30,043 nt of DNA. Origin: PS1 clade bacterium (lineage in GTDB: Bacteria; Pseudomonadota; Alphaproteobacteria; RS24). Of this stretch, positions 6,976 to 15,409 are shown in pieces. Below the pieces are notes generated by a model that saw only the letters and a list, made by a program, of their open reading frames with translations, was not told the DNA's origin and did not search any database. The position numbers and the translations under genes were made by a program. The stretch spans positions 1 to 30,043 of the forward strand of contig JADHOK010000003.1 in assembly GCA_016779015.1 (NCBI GenBank). Reading direction: 5' to 3'. Within the stretch, counting starts at the first letter, position 1. Each line of letters opens with the position of its first letter.

Positions 6976-8757
6976 ATGTTTGATCTTATCATCCGCAACG
7001 CCAAATTGGTTGACGGCACGGGTGCGCCGGCGCGTCAGGCCGACATCGCCGTCAAAGACGGCAAAATTGCTGAGATTGGCGCTATCGCTGCGAAAGCCAC
7101 CACTGAAATCGACGCCAAGGGCGATTTGGTGACCCCGGGTTGGGTCGATATCCACACCCATTATGACGGACAAGTGACTTGGGACCCCTATCTCACCCCG
7201 TCGGGCTGGAATGGTGTCACGACAGCGGTGATGGGTAATTGCGGCGTCGGTTTCGCGCCCGCCAAAGCCGATAAGCATGATTGGCTGATCAATCTGATGG
7301 AGGGCGTCGAGGATATTCCGGGCGCTGCGCTGGCTGAAGGTATTGACTGGAAGTGGGAGAGCTTTCCCGAATATCTTGACGCGCTGGATAAAATGCCGCG
7401 CGCGCTCGACGTGGCGACGCAAATCCCGCACGGCGCGGTGCGCGGCTATGTGATGGGCCAACGCGGGGCCGATAATGAAGCGGCGACGCCCGAGGATATT
7501 GAGCAAATGGCAGCGATTGTCGAAGACGGCATCAAAGCCGGTGCGCTTGGCTTCTCGACCTCGCGCACCATGTTGCACCTATCGAAAGACGGCGAGCCGG
7601 TGCCCGGCACTTTCGCCAATAAAGACGAGCTTTTGGGCATTGCCGATGGCATGCAGCGCGGCGGCCATGGGGTTTTTGAAATGGCTTCCGACCTCAATCC
7701 GGCCGAAAAAGAATTTGGCTGGATGGCCGAGATGTCGCAAAAAACCGGCCTGCCGGTGACCTATGCGCTGCTGCAAAATCCTATCGACAAGGATAGCTGG
7801 CAAAAGCTGCTGCAAATGACCGATGAAGCGGTGGCTGACGGGGCCAATATCAAAGCGCAAATTGCTTTGCGCGCGCCGGGCCTCATTCTGGGCTGGGAAA
7901 GCACGGTGCATCCGTTCTCGCTGCACCCGGAATATCTGCCTTACGCCGAAATGACGCCGCAACAGCGCATTGCCGAGTTGAAGAAACCGGAAGTGCGCGA
8001 AGCGATTATCAATGGCGCGCCCTATTTCATGGACAGCAGCGCGCATGACGGCGAAGGCCTGCCCAGCGGACAAGGCATTGGCGCGCTCATCACGCTTGGG
8101 TTCAATAATATGTTCCGTCTGGTGCATGACGGGGTGCCGAATTACGAGCCGGAAGGCAAAGACAGCATCGCCGCCATCGCCGAGGCCGAAGGCAGAAAAC
8201 CGGCCGAAGTGGTTTATGACATGTTGATGGAAAATGACGGGCGCGGTTATGTATTCCTGCCGCTGCTCAATTACGCCAATCAGAACTACGACCATATCCA
8301 CACCATGTTCCAATCGGAAAATACCGTGCTCAGCCTGTCGGATGGCGGCGCGCATTGCGGGGTCATTACCGATGCCAGCTTCCCGACCTATTTGCTGAGC
8401 CATTGGGTGCGCGACCGCAGCCGTGGCCCGCGTTTCGGATTGGAGGAAGCGGTAAAAGCGCAAACCGCCGACACGGCAGCCCTTTACGGACTGCACGATC
8501 GCGGCATTATCGCGCCGGGCTTGAAAGCCGATATCAACGTGATTGATTTTGACGCGCTGCAATTGGGCGAACCGGAAATGGTCTATGACCTGCCCGCCGG
8601 TGGGCGTCGTCTAATTCAAAAGATTGACGGCTACCGCTACACCATTGTCGATGGCGTGGTGACTTATGAAGACGGCGAACCGACCGGCAAAATGCCCGGT
8701 AAGCTGGTGCGCGGCCCGCAGGGCGATGCCAATACGCATCGGCTCGCCGCCGAATAA
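6976..8757 (+). CDS. Amidohydrolase, N-acyl-D-amino-acid deacylase family
   Basis: This 593-aa metal-dependent amidohydrolase begins with the small beta-sandwich (FDLIIRNAKLVDGTG) and continues with the HTHYDGQ metal-binding motif (His60, His62) and the MGNCGVGFAPAK loop carrying the Cys that bridges zinc in D-aminoacylases. The late DGGAHCGVITDASFP loop carries the catalytic Asp, and the C-terminus returns to the sandwich domain. The start was set at the ATG after GGGAG rather than an upstream in-frame ATG at 6934, which would add 14 unsupported residues. The gene is divergent from DUF1329 and stands before a convergent sugar-type symporter. Hydrolysis of an N-acylated D-amino acid or a related amide is likely; the exact substrate is unknown. 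Confidence 0.88.
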   Translation: MFDLIIRNAKLVDGTGAPARQADIAVKDGKIAEIGAIAAKATTEIDAKGDLVTPGWVDIHTHYDGQVTWDPYLTPSGWNGVTTAVMGNCGVGFAPAKADKHDWLINLMEGVEDIPGAALAEGIDWKWESFPEYLDALDKMPRALDVATQIPHGAVRGYVMGQRGADNEAATPEDIEQMAAIVEDGIKAGALGFSTSRTMLHLSKDGEPVPGTFANKDELLGIADGMQRGGHGVFEMASDLNPAEKEFGWMAEMSQKTGLPVTYALLQNPIDKDSWQKLLQMTDEAVADGANIKAQIALRAPGLILGWESTVHPFSLHPEYLPYAEMTPQQRIAELKKPEVREAIINGAPYFMDSSAHDGEGLPSGQGIGALITLGFNNMFRLVHDGVPNYEPEGKDSIAAIAEAEGRKPAEVVYDMLMENDGRGYVFLPLLNYANQNYDHIHTMFQSENTVLSLSDGGAHCGVITDASFPTYLLSHWVRDRSRGPRFGLEEAVKAQTADTAALYGLHDRGIIAPGLKADINVIDFDALQLGEPEMVYDLPAGGRRLIQKIDGYRYTIVDGVVTYEDGEPTGKMPGKLVRGPQGDANTHRLAAE

Positions 8758-8840
8758 TTTGACGGTTTAATAGCTTTTAGATTGTCTGCTTGATTATCCG
8801 CGTGGGGAAAAGGTGCGCGCTGGACGTTGGTTAGAATAAC

Positions 8841-10232
8841 TCAGCGTTTGGCGCGCGCCGCTTCCAATTCGGCGATGACTTTCTTGTGTTCGTCTTCGTC
8901 GAATTTGAAAGTCGAGAACAGTAAAGCACCGATAATATAGGCCACAAAAGGCACGCCCGCATACAGCCCCTTAAAGGTCCATATCACCGTGTCGCTTTGT
9001 ATCTCATTGGGCACAAAGCCGGCCAGCGAGATGGCAAAGCCAGTGACGGTCAACATCACCCCATAGGCTGATTTGGAAACGAAATACCACGCCGCGAAAT
9101 AGGCACCTTCTTTGCGCTCGCCGGTATTATATTCATCGAGATCGATAATATCCGATTTGATGGACGGGTTGATGGTGCCGCCGCATGAACCGGCCGCACC
9201 GGCCAAAGCCGCCAGCACCAGCAGGCGAACTTCCATGCCGGGCTCCAGCGTAATCATGCCGCCAAACGCCACCGCCGTGACCAGCATGGAACTGAGCCAC
9301 AAGGTCTTCTTGCCAAAGCGTTTGGCGAGCGGTGTCCAGAGCGGCGTCAGGGCGAAAGAAAACACCATATAAGCGAGGATAAAGAACGGTGCCATTTGCG
9401 GCGCTTGCATAACATATTGCGCGGTATAAAGCGTCAGAATGGCGATTGCCGCGCCGCCGAGATTCTCGATAAAAATCACAATCAGCAACAAGCGCGCATG
9501 ACTGTTACGCCAAATATCGCGCGCCGCAGCCCACGGTTTTTCCGGGGCTTTATCCATAAATTCCGGCCGTTCGCGTAGCGCAAAAATGCAAATCAGCAGG
9601 CAGACAGCTGCGAAAACACCCGCATAGAGCGACTGCTCGGCATTGAATGTGCGTACCGCTTGTGTGCTTTCGCCTTCGGCCAGAATGAGAAAATACATAG
9701 TGGCCAGCGCCGAGATATAACCGGCAATCCAACCGGCATGGCGCGCCGCAAAAATCTTCGTTCGCTCATGATAATCATCTGTCAGCTCGGCACCGAGCGA
9801 CATATGCGGCACGATAAACATGGTCTGCGCCGAGAAGAAGCCGATAATGGCGACGCCCATCCAAATCGCCAATGCCCCCGAGCTCAACTCATCGGGCGGT
9901 GCCGACAGCATCCAGAAAAACAACCCCACCGGCAGCACCGCGCCAAGCAGCCACGGGCGGCGGCGGCCCATGCGGGTTTTGGTTTTATCGGATAAATAGC
10001 CGACCAGCGGGTCAGAAATGGCGTCCCAAAAACGCGAAATGCCGTAAATCAACCCCATCAAAGCGGGCGCAATAAGCAGCACATCAGTGGCGAATTTCAT
10101 TGTGTAGAGGGTAACAAGGCAAAACATATAGCCACCGCCCAAGGGCGGCATAGCGTAGCTGACAACCTCCAGCCAGCTTATCTGCCGAACCGAGGTTGAC
10201 GGCTTGATATCATCCGCATTTGTTACGCTCAT
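8841..10232 (-). CDS. MFS transporter, GPH (MelB-like) cation:sugar symporter family
   Basis: This 463-aa membrane protein has about 12 hydrophobic segments and the GPH/MelB signature FWDAISDPLVGYLSDKTKTR followed by MGRRRPWLL. Family members couple uptake of glycosides, pentosides or hexuronides to Na+ or H+. The start was set at the ATG preceded by GGGAG (protein start MSVTNADD) rather than 16 codons further upstream. The C-terminal tail is charged (FDEDEHKKVIAELEAARAKR). The neighbouring amidohydrolase is convergent, so a common substrate is possible but not shown. Members in oligotrophs may carry other glycosylated compounds. Confidence 0.87.
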   Translation of the reverse strand: MSVTNADDIKPSTSVRQISWLEVVSYAMPPLGGGYMFCLVTLYTMKFATDVLLIAPALMGLIYGISRFWDAISDPLVGYLSDKTKTRMGRRRPWLLGAVLPVGLFFWMLSAPPDELSSGALAIWMGVAIIGFFSAQTMFIVPHMSLGAELTDDYHERTKIFAARHAGWIAGYISALATMYFLILAEGESTQAVRTFNAEQSLYAGVFAAVCLLICIFALRERPEFMDKAPEKPWAAARDIWRNSHARLLLIVIFIENLGGAAIAILTLYTAQYVMQAPQMAPFFILAYMVFSFALTPLWTPLAKRFGKKTLWLSSMLVTAVAFGGMITLEPGMEVRLLVLAALAGAAGSCGGTINPSIKSDIIDLDEYNTGERKEGAYFAAWYFVSKSAYGVMLTVTGFAISLAGFVPNEIQSDTVIWTFKGLYAGVPFVAYIIGALLFSTFKFDEDEHKKVIAELEAARAKR

Positions 10233-10303
10233 ACTTAATCTCCCTGCCCAAACACCATCATTTATTGCTTTGGATGGCAAGCCTTAAGATAACGCATTTG
10301 CCT

Positions 10304-10345
10304 TATCTCGCCCCCTATCTCATACCCCTATCTTAAACCCTATTT
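10304..10345. repeat. Four degenerate TATCT repeats with about 12.5-base period
   Basis: TATCT or TATTT occurs at 10304, 10316, 10329 and 10341, each of the middle copies preceded by a C-run (CCCCTATCT). The block lies in the divergent gap between the MFS gene and the TolQ-like operon. It looks like an operator array for a regulator bound on roughly one face of the helix. No known regulator consensus is recognised. Confidence 0.4.
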
Positions 10346-10416
10346 TAGAGGCCAGAAGCGGTCTCGACAGACACCAAAGCGCCGCCTAAAATGCCAAGCA
10401 GTTTGGAGGAACCACC

Positions 10417-10956
10417 ATGTCTGATATCACCGTACGCGCCGCGGCCGCCCAAAACAGCAAGCCGCTGCAACAAGGGCTAATTGTTTTCGGCCTGATTTTG
10501 TTTGGCGGCTATTTGCTGTTCGATCGCGGCCTTATGGGTGTGCTGCTGGAGGGTGATAAAAGCCGCCTCTCATGGCTCATTGTCGCTGTTTGGCTCGCCA
10601 TGAGCGCGCGCTGGCTGTACTTACTGCGCCGTATGGGAAGCGCGCAAGAGGCCATCGCTGAGGAGGATATGGCACGCTGGCTCAATCATGGTTGGTTCGC
10701 CGCTGACAGTGTTTTAAAAATCGGCCTGCTGGGCACGATTATCGGTTTTATTCTAATGCTGGCCCCGATTGGCGAGTTGACCAGCTTTGACCCCAGCAGC
10801 CTGCAAAGCGCTCTGGCCGCCATGTCGGCCGGCATGGCGGTGGCGCTTTACACCACGCTGACCGGTCTTGTTGCCAATATTATTCTGCGCTTTCAGTTTC
10901 AGTTCCTAGCCGATGCGATGCAAAAGCGTCTTATAGAAGACGAGCGCGCTGTATGA
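10417..10956 (+). CDS. MotA/TolQ/ExbB-like ion-channel protein
   Basis: This 179-aa inner-membrane protein has four predicted TM segments (about 20-43, 50-72, 98-118, 130-158). TM3 carries GLLGTIIGFI and TM4 carries SAGMAVALYTTLTGLVANI, matching the two conserved pore helices of TolQ/ExbB/MotA proteins. It is shorter than TolQ or MotA and lacks the large cytoplasmic loop. GGAGG precedes the ATG. Its stop overlaps the next gene by ATGA, and that product has the one-TM partner layout. The role is therefore probably as stator of an ion-driven force generator. It is not tolQ, exbB or motA themselves, because the usual neighbours are missing. Confidence 0.75.
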   Translation: MSDITVRAAAAQNSKPLQQGLIVFGLILFGGYLLFDRGLMGVLLEGDKSRLSWLIVAVWLAMSARWLYLLRRMGSAQEAIAEEDMARWLNHGWFAADSVLKIGLLGTIIGFILMLAPIGELTSFDPSSLQSALAAMSAGMAVALYTTLTGLVANIILRFQFQFLADAMQKRLIEDERAV

Positions 10957-11591
10957 GGGGTGACAAACTTTTCGCCCCGCAGGAAGACCAGAACGCCTTT
11001 ACTGACATTCTGTTCAACGCGCTTTTGGGTTTTGCGTTTATGTTCTCGGTCGCCTTTATTCTCATCCGACCGGAGGTGACTGACGGCAAAATCAACCCGA
11101 AAGCGGAGTTTATGATTACCGCGCAATGGCCCGACGGGCACGAAGACGATATTGACCTTATCGTCGAGGATGGCGAAGGCAATCTGGTTTGGTTCGATGC
11201 GCGCGAAGCCGGGCTGATGCATCTCGATCGCGACGATCGTGGCTGGCTTGGCGATAGCATCACGGTTGCCGGCAAGCGCATTGAGAACCCGCTCAATCAG
11301 GAGACGGTCACCATTCGCGGCATTGCGGCGGGCGAATATGTCGTCAATCTGCTGCATTACAAAGCGCAAACCGGCCAGCCCGTGCCGGTGAAAGTAAAGG
11401 TCGAGAAACTGAACCCGCAAGTGAAGGTCGTATTCGCCGGCACCAATGAATTGACTGGCGCGGGCGATGAGCAGACCGCCATTCGCTTCCGCCTCAGCCC
11501 GACCGGCGAGGTTTTGGAAATGGCGACGCGTGACAAGCTGCTTATCCGCGCCGAAGATTTTGACGCCAAACAGGCAGGAGACAACAAATGA
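10953..11591 (+). CDS. One-TM ExbD/MotB-like partner with periplasmic beta-rich domain
   Basis: This 212-aa protein has a short cytoplasmic N-terminus and a single TM (about 17-41) beginning TDILFNALLGF. Asp18 lies at the TM entrance, where ExbD, TolR and MotB have their ion-carrying Asp. The rest is periplasmic and beta-rich, including DIDLIVEDGEGNLVWF and GLMHLDRDDRGWLGD, a pattern reminiscent of DUF2135-like sandwich domains. No OmpA-type peptidoglycan-binding domain is present, unlike MotB. ATGA overlaps with both neighbours show tight translational coupling. Partnership with the channel protein is inferred from topology and order. Confidence 0.7.
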   Translation: MRGDKLFAPQEDQNAFTDILFNALLGFAFMFSVAFILIRPEVTDGKINPKAEFMITAQWPDGHEDDIDLIVEDGEGNLVWFDAREAGLMHLDRDDRGWLGDSITVAGKRIENPLNQETVTIRGIAAGEYVVNLLHYKAQTGQPVPVKVKVEKLNPQVKVVFAGTNELTGAGDEQTAIRFRLSPTGEVLEMATRDKLLIRAEDFDAKQAGDNK

Positions 11592-12145
11592 CCATACCGC
11601 TACTGCTTGGTGTCGCATATGCAGTGCTCGCGGCACTGCTGCTCAGCCTCAATCTTGAGACCAAATATCGCCGCGAGATAAAAATCGCCGCCATAATCGG
11701 CGTCAGTTTGCTTTATGTGGCGACCTATCACGGCGCGCAAAACTTGCGCGGCTGGGCCATTGCCGAGGCGCCGCCCAATCCGTTCAAACTGCATTGGGCA
11801 GTGGTGGAGGAACCCGATAAAGCGCGCGGCACGGAGGGGGCGATTTTCATTCTCGGGCAAAAGCTTTCGAGCCGTGGTGTCGCTGTCGGCGCGCCGCGCT
11901 TATATGAATTGCCCTTTACGCCGGAGCTGGCCGAGCAGATAGATGAGGCCCTTACCAAAAAAGAAGACGGCAAGGATTTGGAAGCGCGTCTCAGCTATAA
12001 AGCGGCGACGCCCGATGATGTCGATGAGGCACAAAAAAGGGACGGCCAAAAAAGCCGTCCCGATTCTGCCGGTGAGGAAGATAGGCTGAAGCTCAATTTC
12101 CGTGAGCTTGCATCGCCCGACCTGCCTCCCAAATCAGCGAATTAA
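11588..12145 (+). CDS. Two-TM protein of the TolQ-like operon, unknown
   Basis: This 185-aa protein has two TM segments near the N-terminus (about 4-22 and 32-50), then a soluble C-terminal region that is charged and probably disordered after about residue 120. I recognise no family. It is the third gene of an ATGA-coupled operon with the TolQ-like and ExbD-like genes, so it is likely a third component of the complex. Codons for the stretch around AQKRDGQKSRPDS are formed by a terminator hairpin that serves the opposite strand, so this part of the tail may be shaped by RNA structure. The last four bases overlap the convergent alcohol dehydrogenase gene. Confidence 0.65.
   Translation: MTIPLLLGVAYAVLAALLLSLNLETKYRREIKIAAIIGVSLLYVATYHGAQNLRGWAIAEAPPNPFKLHWAVVEEPDKARGTEGAIFILGQKLSSRGVAVGAPRLYELPFTPELAEQIDEALTKKEDGKDLEARLSYKAATPDDVDEAQKRDGQKSRPDSAGEEDRLKLNFRELASPDLPPKSAN
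12033..12061 (-). terminator. Intrinsic terminator of the PQQ dehydrogenase gene, inside the opposing CDS
   Basis: On the minus strand GGGACGGC (12061-12054) and GCCGTCCC (12046-12039) form a perfect 8-bp stem around a 7-base loop, followed at once by six T (12038-12033). It lies about 80 bases beyond the dehydrogenase stop and is embedded in the coding sequence of the convergent two-TM protein. Confidence 0.8.
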
Positions 12146-14394
12146 TTCGCCGCTCCATTGGTCTCCAACTGACTGGTCTTATCGTCAGTCTTCTTAGCCG
12201 CTTCTTGGGCATCGTAATCCTGCCGGCTCCGCAGATTGATAAAGGCGTAGATATCCTCGACATCCTTCTCACTCAAACGGTCGGCGAAGCTCGACATACC
12301 ACGGTCTGCCAGCACGCCTTCCAGCACAATCTCTTTGAACATGCGGTGCGTTTGATCGCTCATTTTGCGAAGGTCCGGCAACGCGGCATGGCCGATAACG
12401 GCAATACCGTGACAAAACCCGCAAACCTCATGATACAGCTCCATGCCGTTATCAAGCGACGCTTCGGTTGCTTCAACGACCGGCGGCTCAGGGATTTCAC
12501 GCGCCCAGTGCTCCGGCTCATCAATCGACTGACCACCGTTCAGTTTGAACACCAGCAGGCGACCGAAATTGCCCCATTTGTTGGAGGCCGGCATAGCCGC
12601 CTCAACCAGACCACCGGCCCCACCGGAACCGACCTGAATGGCAACATATTGCTCGCCATCAATGGCATAGGTGATGGGCGGTGCGATGGTTGAGGTATAG
12701 GTATTGACCTTCCAAACTTCCTTGCCGTTTTGTGCATCGTAAGCAACAAAATAACCATCGCCATTACCTTGGAAAACCAGACCGGCTTCAGTGGACAGCG
12801 TACCGCCGTTCCAGTGCGTGCCGTGCTGGCGCATCCAATGGGTTTTACCAGTCAGCGGGTCAAAGGCCGTGATATAGCCTTTCGGTGCCGGTAAATCCGG
12901 GTGCTCCGCCAAGAGCGGCAACAAACGACCGAACTCGATACCGGTGTTCCACCCGCCTTCGATATATTTATAGCGACCGGTGGCTTTGAAGTCGTGATCG
13001 ACATCGAAAACCAACGGATTTTCCATCGCCGGAATATAGACCAGACCGGTATTCGGATTATAGCTCATGGACTGCCAGTTATGGCCACCAAGCGGGCCGG
13101 GCAAAATCCACTTTGACGCTTTACTCTCGGCGAAATTGCGCGAGTCGTTTTCGACCGGACGACCGGTTTCCATATCAATATGGCTGGCCCAGTTTACCGT
13201 CACATACGGGTTGGCGCGCAGCAGCTCACCGGTCTCGCGGTCCAACACATAGAAGAAACCGTTTTTCGGCGCTTGCATAATCACCTTGCGCTCGCGCCCA
13301 TCGATTTCCATGTCGGCCAGCATCATGTCCTGCACGGCTGTGTAGTCCCATGTGTCGCCAGGCGTTGTCTGATAGTGCCATTTTTTGCGACCGGTATTCG
13401 GGTCCAGCGCAACGATGGATGACAAGAACAGATTGTCGCCGCCACCCGGTGAACGGATGGTGCGGGTCCACGGGCTGCCATTGCCGACGCCGAGATAGAC
13501 CGTGTCGGTATCGGGGTCATAGACGATGGAATTCCAAACCGTGCCGCCGCCGCCGATTTTCCACCATTCGCCGCCTTTCCAAGTCTTCGCGGCTTCTTCC
13601 ATTTCCGGATGCTCGAACGGTTTATTCGGATCGCCCGGCACGGTGTAGAAGCGCCAGTCTTGTTCGCCGGTTTTGGCGTCATAGGCGGTCACATAACCGC
13701 GCACGCCAAACTCGCCGCCGCCATTACCGATAAACACGCGGCCATTGGCAACGCGCGGCGCGCCGGTGATGGTGTAAGCGCGGCTGCGGTCGATAATGGT
13801 GTTGATGCGCCAGATAACCTCGCCGGTTTCGGCGTTCAGAGAAATCAAATAACCGTCAATGGTGGCGACGTAAACCGCGCCATCATAAACCGCAACACCG
13901 CGATTGACGACATCGCAGCAGGCTTTGCGCGCCCAATCGCCCGGCACTTCGGGGTCAAACGACCATATTTCTTCGCCGGTGGTTGCATCTACTGCATGGA
14001 CGATGCTCCACGAGCCGGTCATATACATAATGCCATCGACAACAATCGGCGAGGCTTCGAGACCACGGGTCGTGTACATATCGACGGAAAACGCCAATTC
14101 CAAATCTTTGATGGTGCTCTTATTAATCTGCGTCAGCGGCGAATGGCGCTGCTCGGCATAAGTGCGGCCATAAGACAACCAATTTCCCGGCTCGCTCTCG
14201 GCATTGATGATACGCGCTGTATCAATCTGGCCGATGCTGGTGCTGGCCGTGGCCCCACCAGTGCTATAATTGCTGCCGCTATCGGCGTCACTGCCCTGAC
14301 TGACAATGGCCGCTAACGCGCCCAATGCCAACAAGCCCAGCGCGACGACATTCACCAGCGTGGCTTTTTTCTGATCTAAAGTTGGATGTGCCAT
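12142..14394 (-). CDS. PQQ-dependent quinohemoprotein alcohol dehydrogenase
   Basis: This 750-aa protein has an N-terminal hydrophobic helix (about 13-35, signal or anchor), then an eight-bladed beta-propeller with repeated W-motifs such as DATTGEEIWSFDP and NAETGEVIWRI. The vicinal cysteines in KACCDV sit over PQQ. TPGDTWDYTAVQ contains the catalytic Asp. A C-terminal cytochrome c domain carries one CGFCH haem site near residue 656, which makes it a quinohaemoprotein (type II-like). The residue two after the catalytic Asp is Thr, not the Asp that marks lanthanide enzymes, so Ca2+ is expected. GGGGAGGA precedes the start. It oxidises alcohols in the periplasm and passes electrons to the respiratory chain. 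No pqq biosynthesis genes are in the window. Confidence 0.9.
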   Translation of the reverse strand: MAHPTLDQKKATLVNVVALGLLALGALAAIVSQGSDADSGSNYSTGGATASTSIGQIDTARIINAESEPGNWLSYGRTYAEQRHSPLTQINKSTIKDLELAFSVDMYTTRGLEASPIVVDGIMYMTGSWSIVHAVDATTGEEIWSFDPEVPGDWARKACCDVVNRGVAVYDGAVYVATIDGYLISLNAETGEVIWRINTIIDRSRAYTITGAPRVANGRVFIGNGGGEFGVRGYVTAYDAKTGEQDWRFYTVPGDPNKPFEHPEMEEAAKTWKGGEWWKIGGGGTVWNSIVYDPDTDTVYLGVGNGSPWTRTIRSPGGGDNLFLSSIVALDPNTGRKKWHYQTTPGDTWDYTAVQDMMLADMEIDGRERKVIMQAPKNGFFYVLDRETGELLRANPYVTVNWASHIDMETGRPVENDSRNFAESKASKWILPGPLGGHNWQSMSYNPNTGLVYIPAMENPLVFDVDHDFKATGRYKYIEGGWNTGIEFGRLLPLLAEHPDLPAPKGYITAFDPLTGKTHWMRQHGTHWNGGTLSTEAGLVFQGNGDGYFVAYDAQNGKEVWKVNTYTSTIAPPITYAIDGEQYVAIQVGSGGAGGLVEAAMPASNKWGNFGRLLVFKLNGGQSIDEPEHWAREIPEPPVVEATEASLDNGMELYHEVCGFCHGIAVIGHAALPDLRKMSDQTHRMFKEIVLEGVLADRGMSSFADRLSEKDVEDIYAFINLRSRQDYDAQEAAKKTDDKTSQLETNGAAN

Positions 14395-14569
14395 AAAAGC
14401 GTCCTCCCCACTAACAACTCATTAAAATTCTAAGGATAAACGCCCCCTCCAGACAAGCGAAAAAAGTCAACAAGCGGGTGTTTTTACCCTGCGACATATT
14501 CTCTCGACCAGACGCTCGGAATTGGCTTTTCGATGGTAACCGCCTAAAAAACCGTACAGGTTTTTGCTC

Positions 14570-15025
14570 ATGAAATATGTTTTGACAGTTCTGGCCCTTA
14601 TCGGCGTTTTATCAGCTCCGGCGCGTGCCGAGATGGTGTCGCCCATCATGGCAGAAGACGCGCAGATAAAGCTCGGTATTGGCGAGCGACCGGCGGCAAT
14701 GTTTGTGACGCTGCACAATAAAGGTGCGGCCACGCGCCTGATTGGTGCAACAAGCGATGCTTTCGCGCGTATCGAATTGCACAGCCATGAAATGGGCGGC
14801 GGCATGATGCGCATGGTCAAGGTTGACGATTTTGCCGTGCCGGCCAATGGCATGCTGACGCTCAAACCGGGGGGATACCATCTGATGCTGTTCGGTTTTA
14901 ACGCCGATGCCGATGCGCCGGTGCAGGTGACACTGCAATTCGCCAATGGCCAAACCGTCGAGACCATGGCCACACCATCTGTCCGCCAAAAGCGGATGCC
15001 GCATGGCGGCATGCACGGGCATTAA
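14570..15025 (+). CDS. PCu(A)C-type periplasmic copper chaperone
   Basis: This 151-aa protein has a signal peptide (MKYVLTVLALIGVLSAPARA) and a PCu(A)C (DUF461) domain. The Cu(I) ligands fit the family pattern H(M)X10MX21HXM: a His/Met cluster HSHEMGGGMMRM near the middle and YHLMLFGF later. A His/Met-rich tail MPHGGMHGH may add metal binding. The family delivers copper to the CuA or CuB centre of cytochrome oxidase. The ATG was chosen over an in-frame TTG two codons upstream; the ribosome-binding site is weak. No partner Sco gene is adjacent. It is divergent from the quinoprotein dehydrogenase. Confidence 0.88.
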   Translation: MKYVLTVLALIGVLSAPARAEMVSPIMAEDAQIKLGIGERPAAMFVTLHNKGAATRLIGATSDAFARIELHSHEMGGGMMRMVKVDDFAVPANGMLTLKPGGYHLMLFGFNADADAPVQVTLQFANGQTVETMATPSVRQKRMPHGGMHGH

Positions 15026-15171
15026 TCTCGTCTCCCATGGAGCCTTTTTAATTCGGCATTCTTGGAAACGGTTACGCTCATTATCACCCTCATTGTTTTT
15101 GTTGCGGCTATCGGTATCGCTGCGGGTGAGTCGTTAAACCGTGCAGGCGTGCACCGATTTCGCCACGTGAC

Positions 15172-15215
15172 AAAGCACAAAGAAAGCACAAAGAAAGCGC
15201 AAAGAAAGCGCAAAG
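15172..15215. repeat. Four tandem copies of an 11-bp repeat
   Basis: The unit AAAGCACAAAG occurs four times head to tail; the last two copies read AAAGCGCAAAG. It lies in the 384-base gene-poor stretch (15026-15409) before proteorhodopsin. That stretch also holds two long T-runs (around 15322-15329 and 15345-15353) and a doubtful TTG-started frame at 15062-15295 (one TM, basic tail) that I do not call as a gene. Confidence 0.75.
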
Positions 15216-15409
15216 GCTGCAAAATATCGGCTAAATTGCCCCTAAAGCCCTGTTTTAATTCGGAAATATCTGAATCACGCTCGGAAACCCCCTGATTTCA
15301 GCCAAAAAACGTCCAAAAATGGTTTTTTTTCAAAAAATTCACTTTTTTTTTCTAGCCGCGGCATTCTGACACGCTATGTTGCTAAGTGTTAAATCATGGG
15401 AGTACTAAC

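Noticed and set aside
12120..12130. Another CCTCCC motif as a second anti-Shine-Dalgarno site
   Set aside because: It lies in coding sequence with no flanking stem.
13609..14316. A 235-codon plus-strand frame within the alcohol dehydrogenase gene
   Set aside because: It is a codon-bias shadow of the opposite strand; the dehydrogenase motifs there are unambiguous.
15062..15295. TTG-started 77-aa frame with one TM and a basic tail before proteorhodopsin
   Set aside because: Half of it is the 11-bp tandem repeat read as Lys/Arg-rich peptide; there is no ribosome-binding site and no known family.
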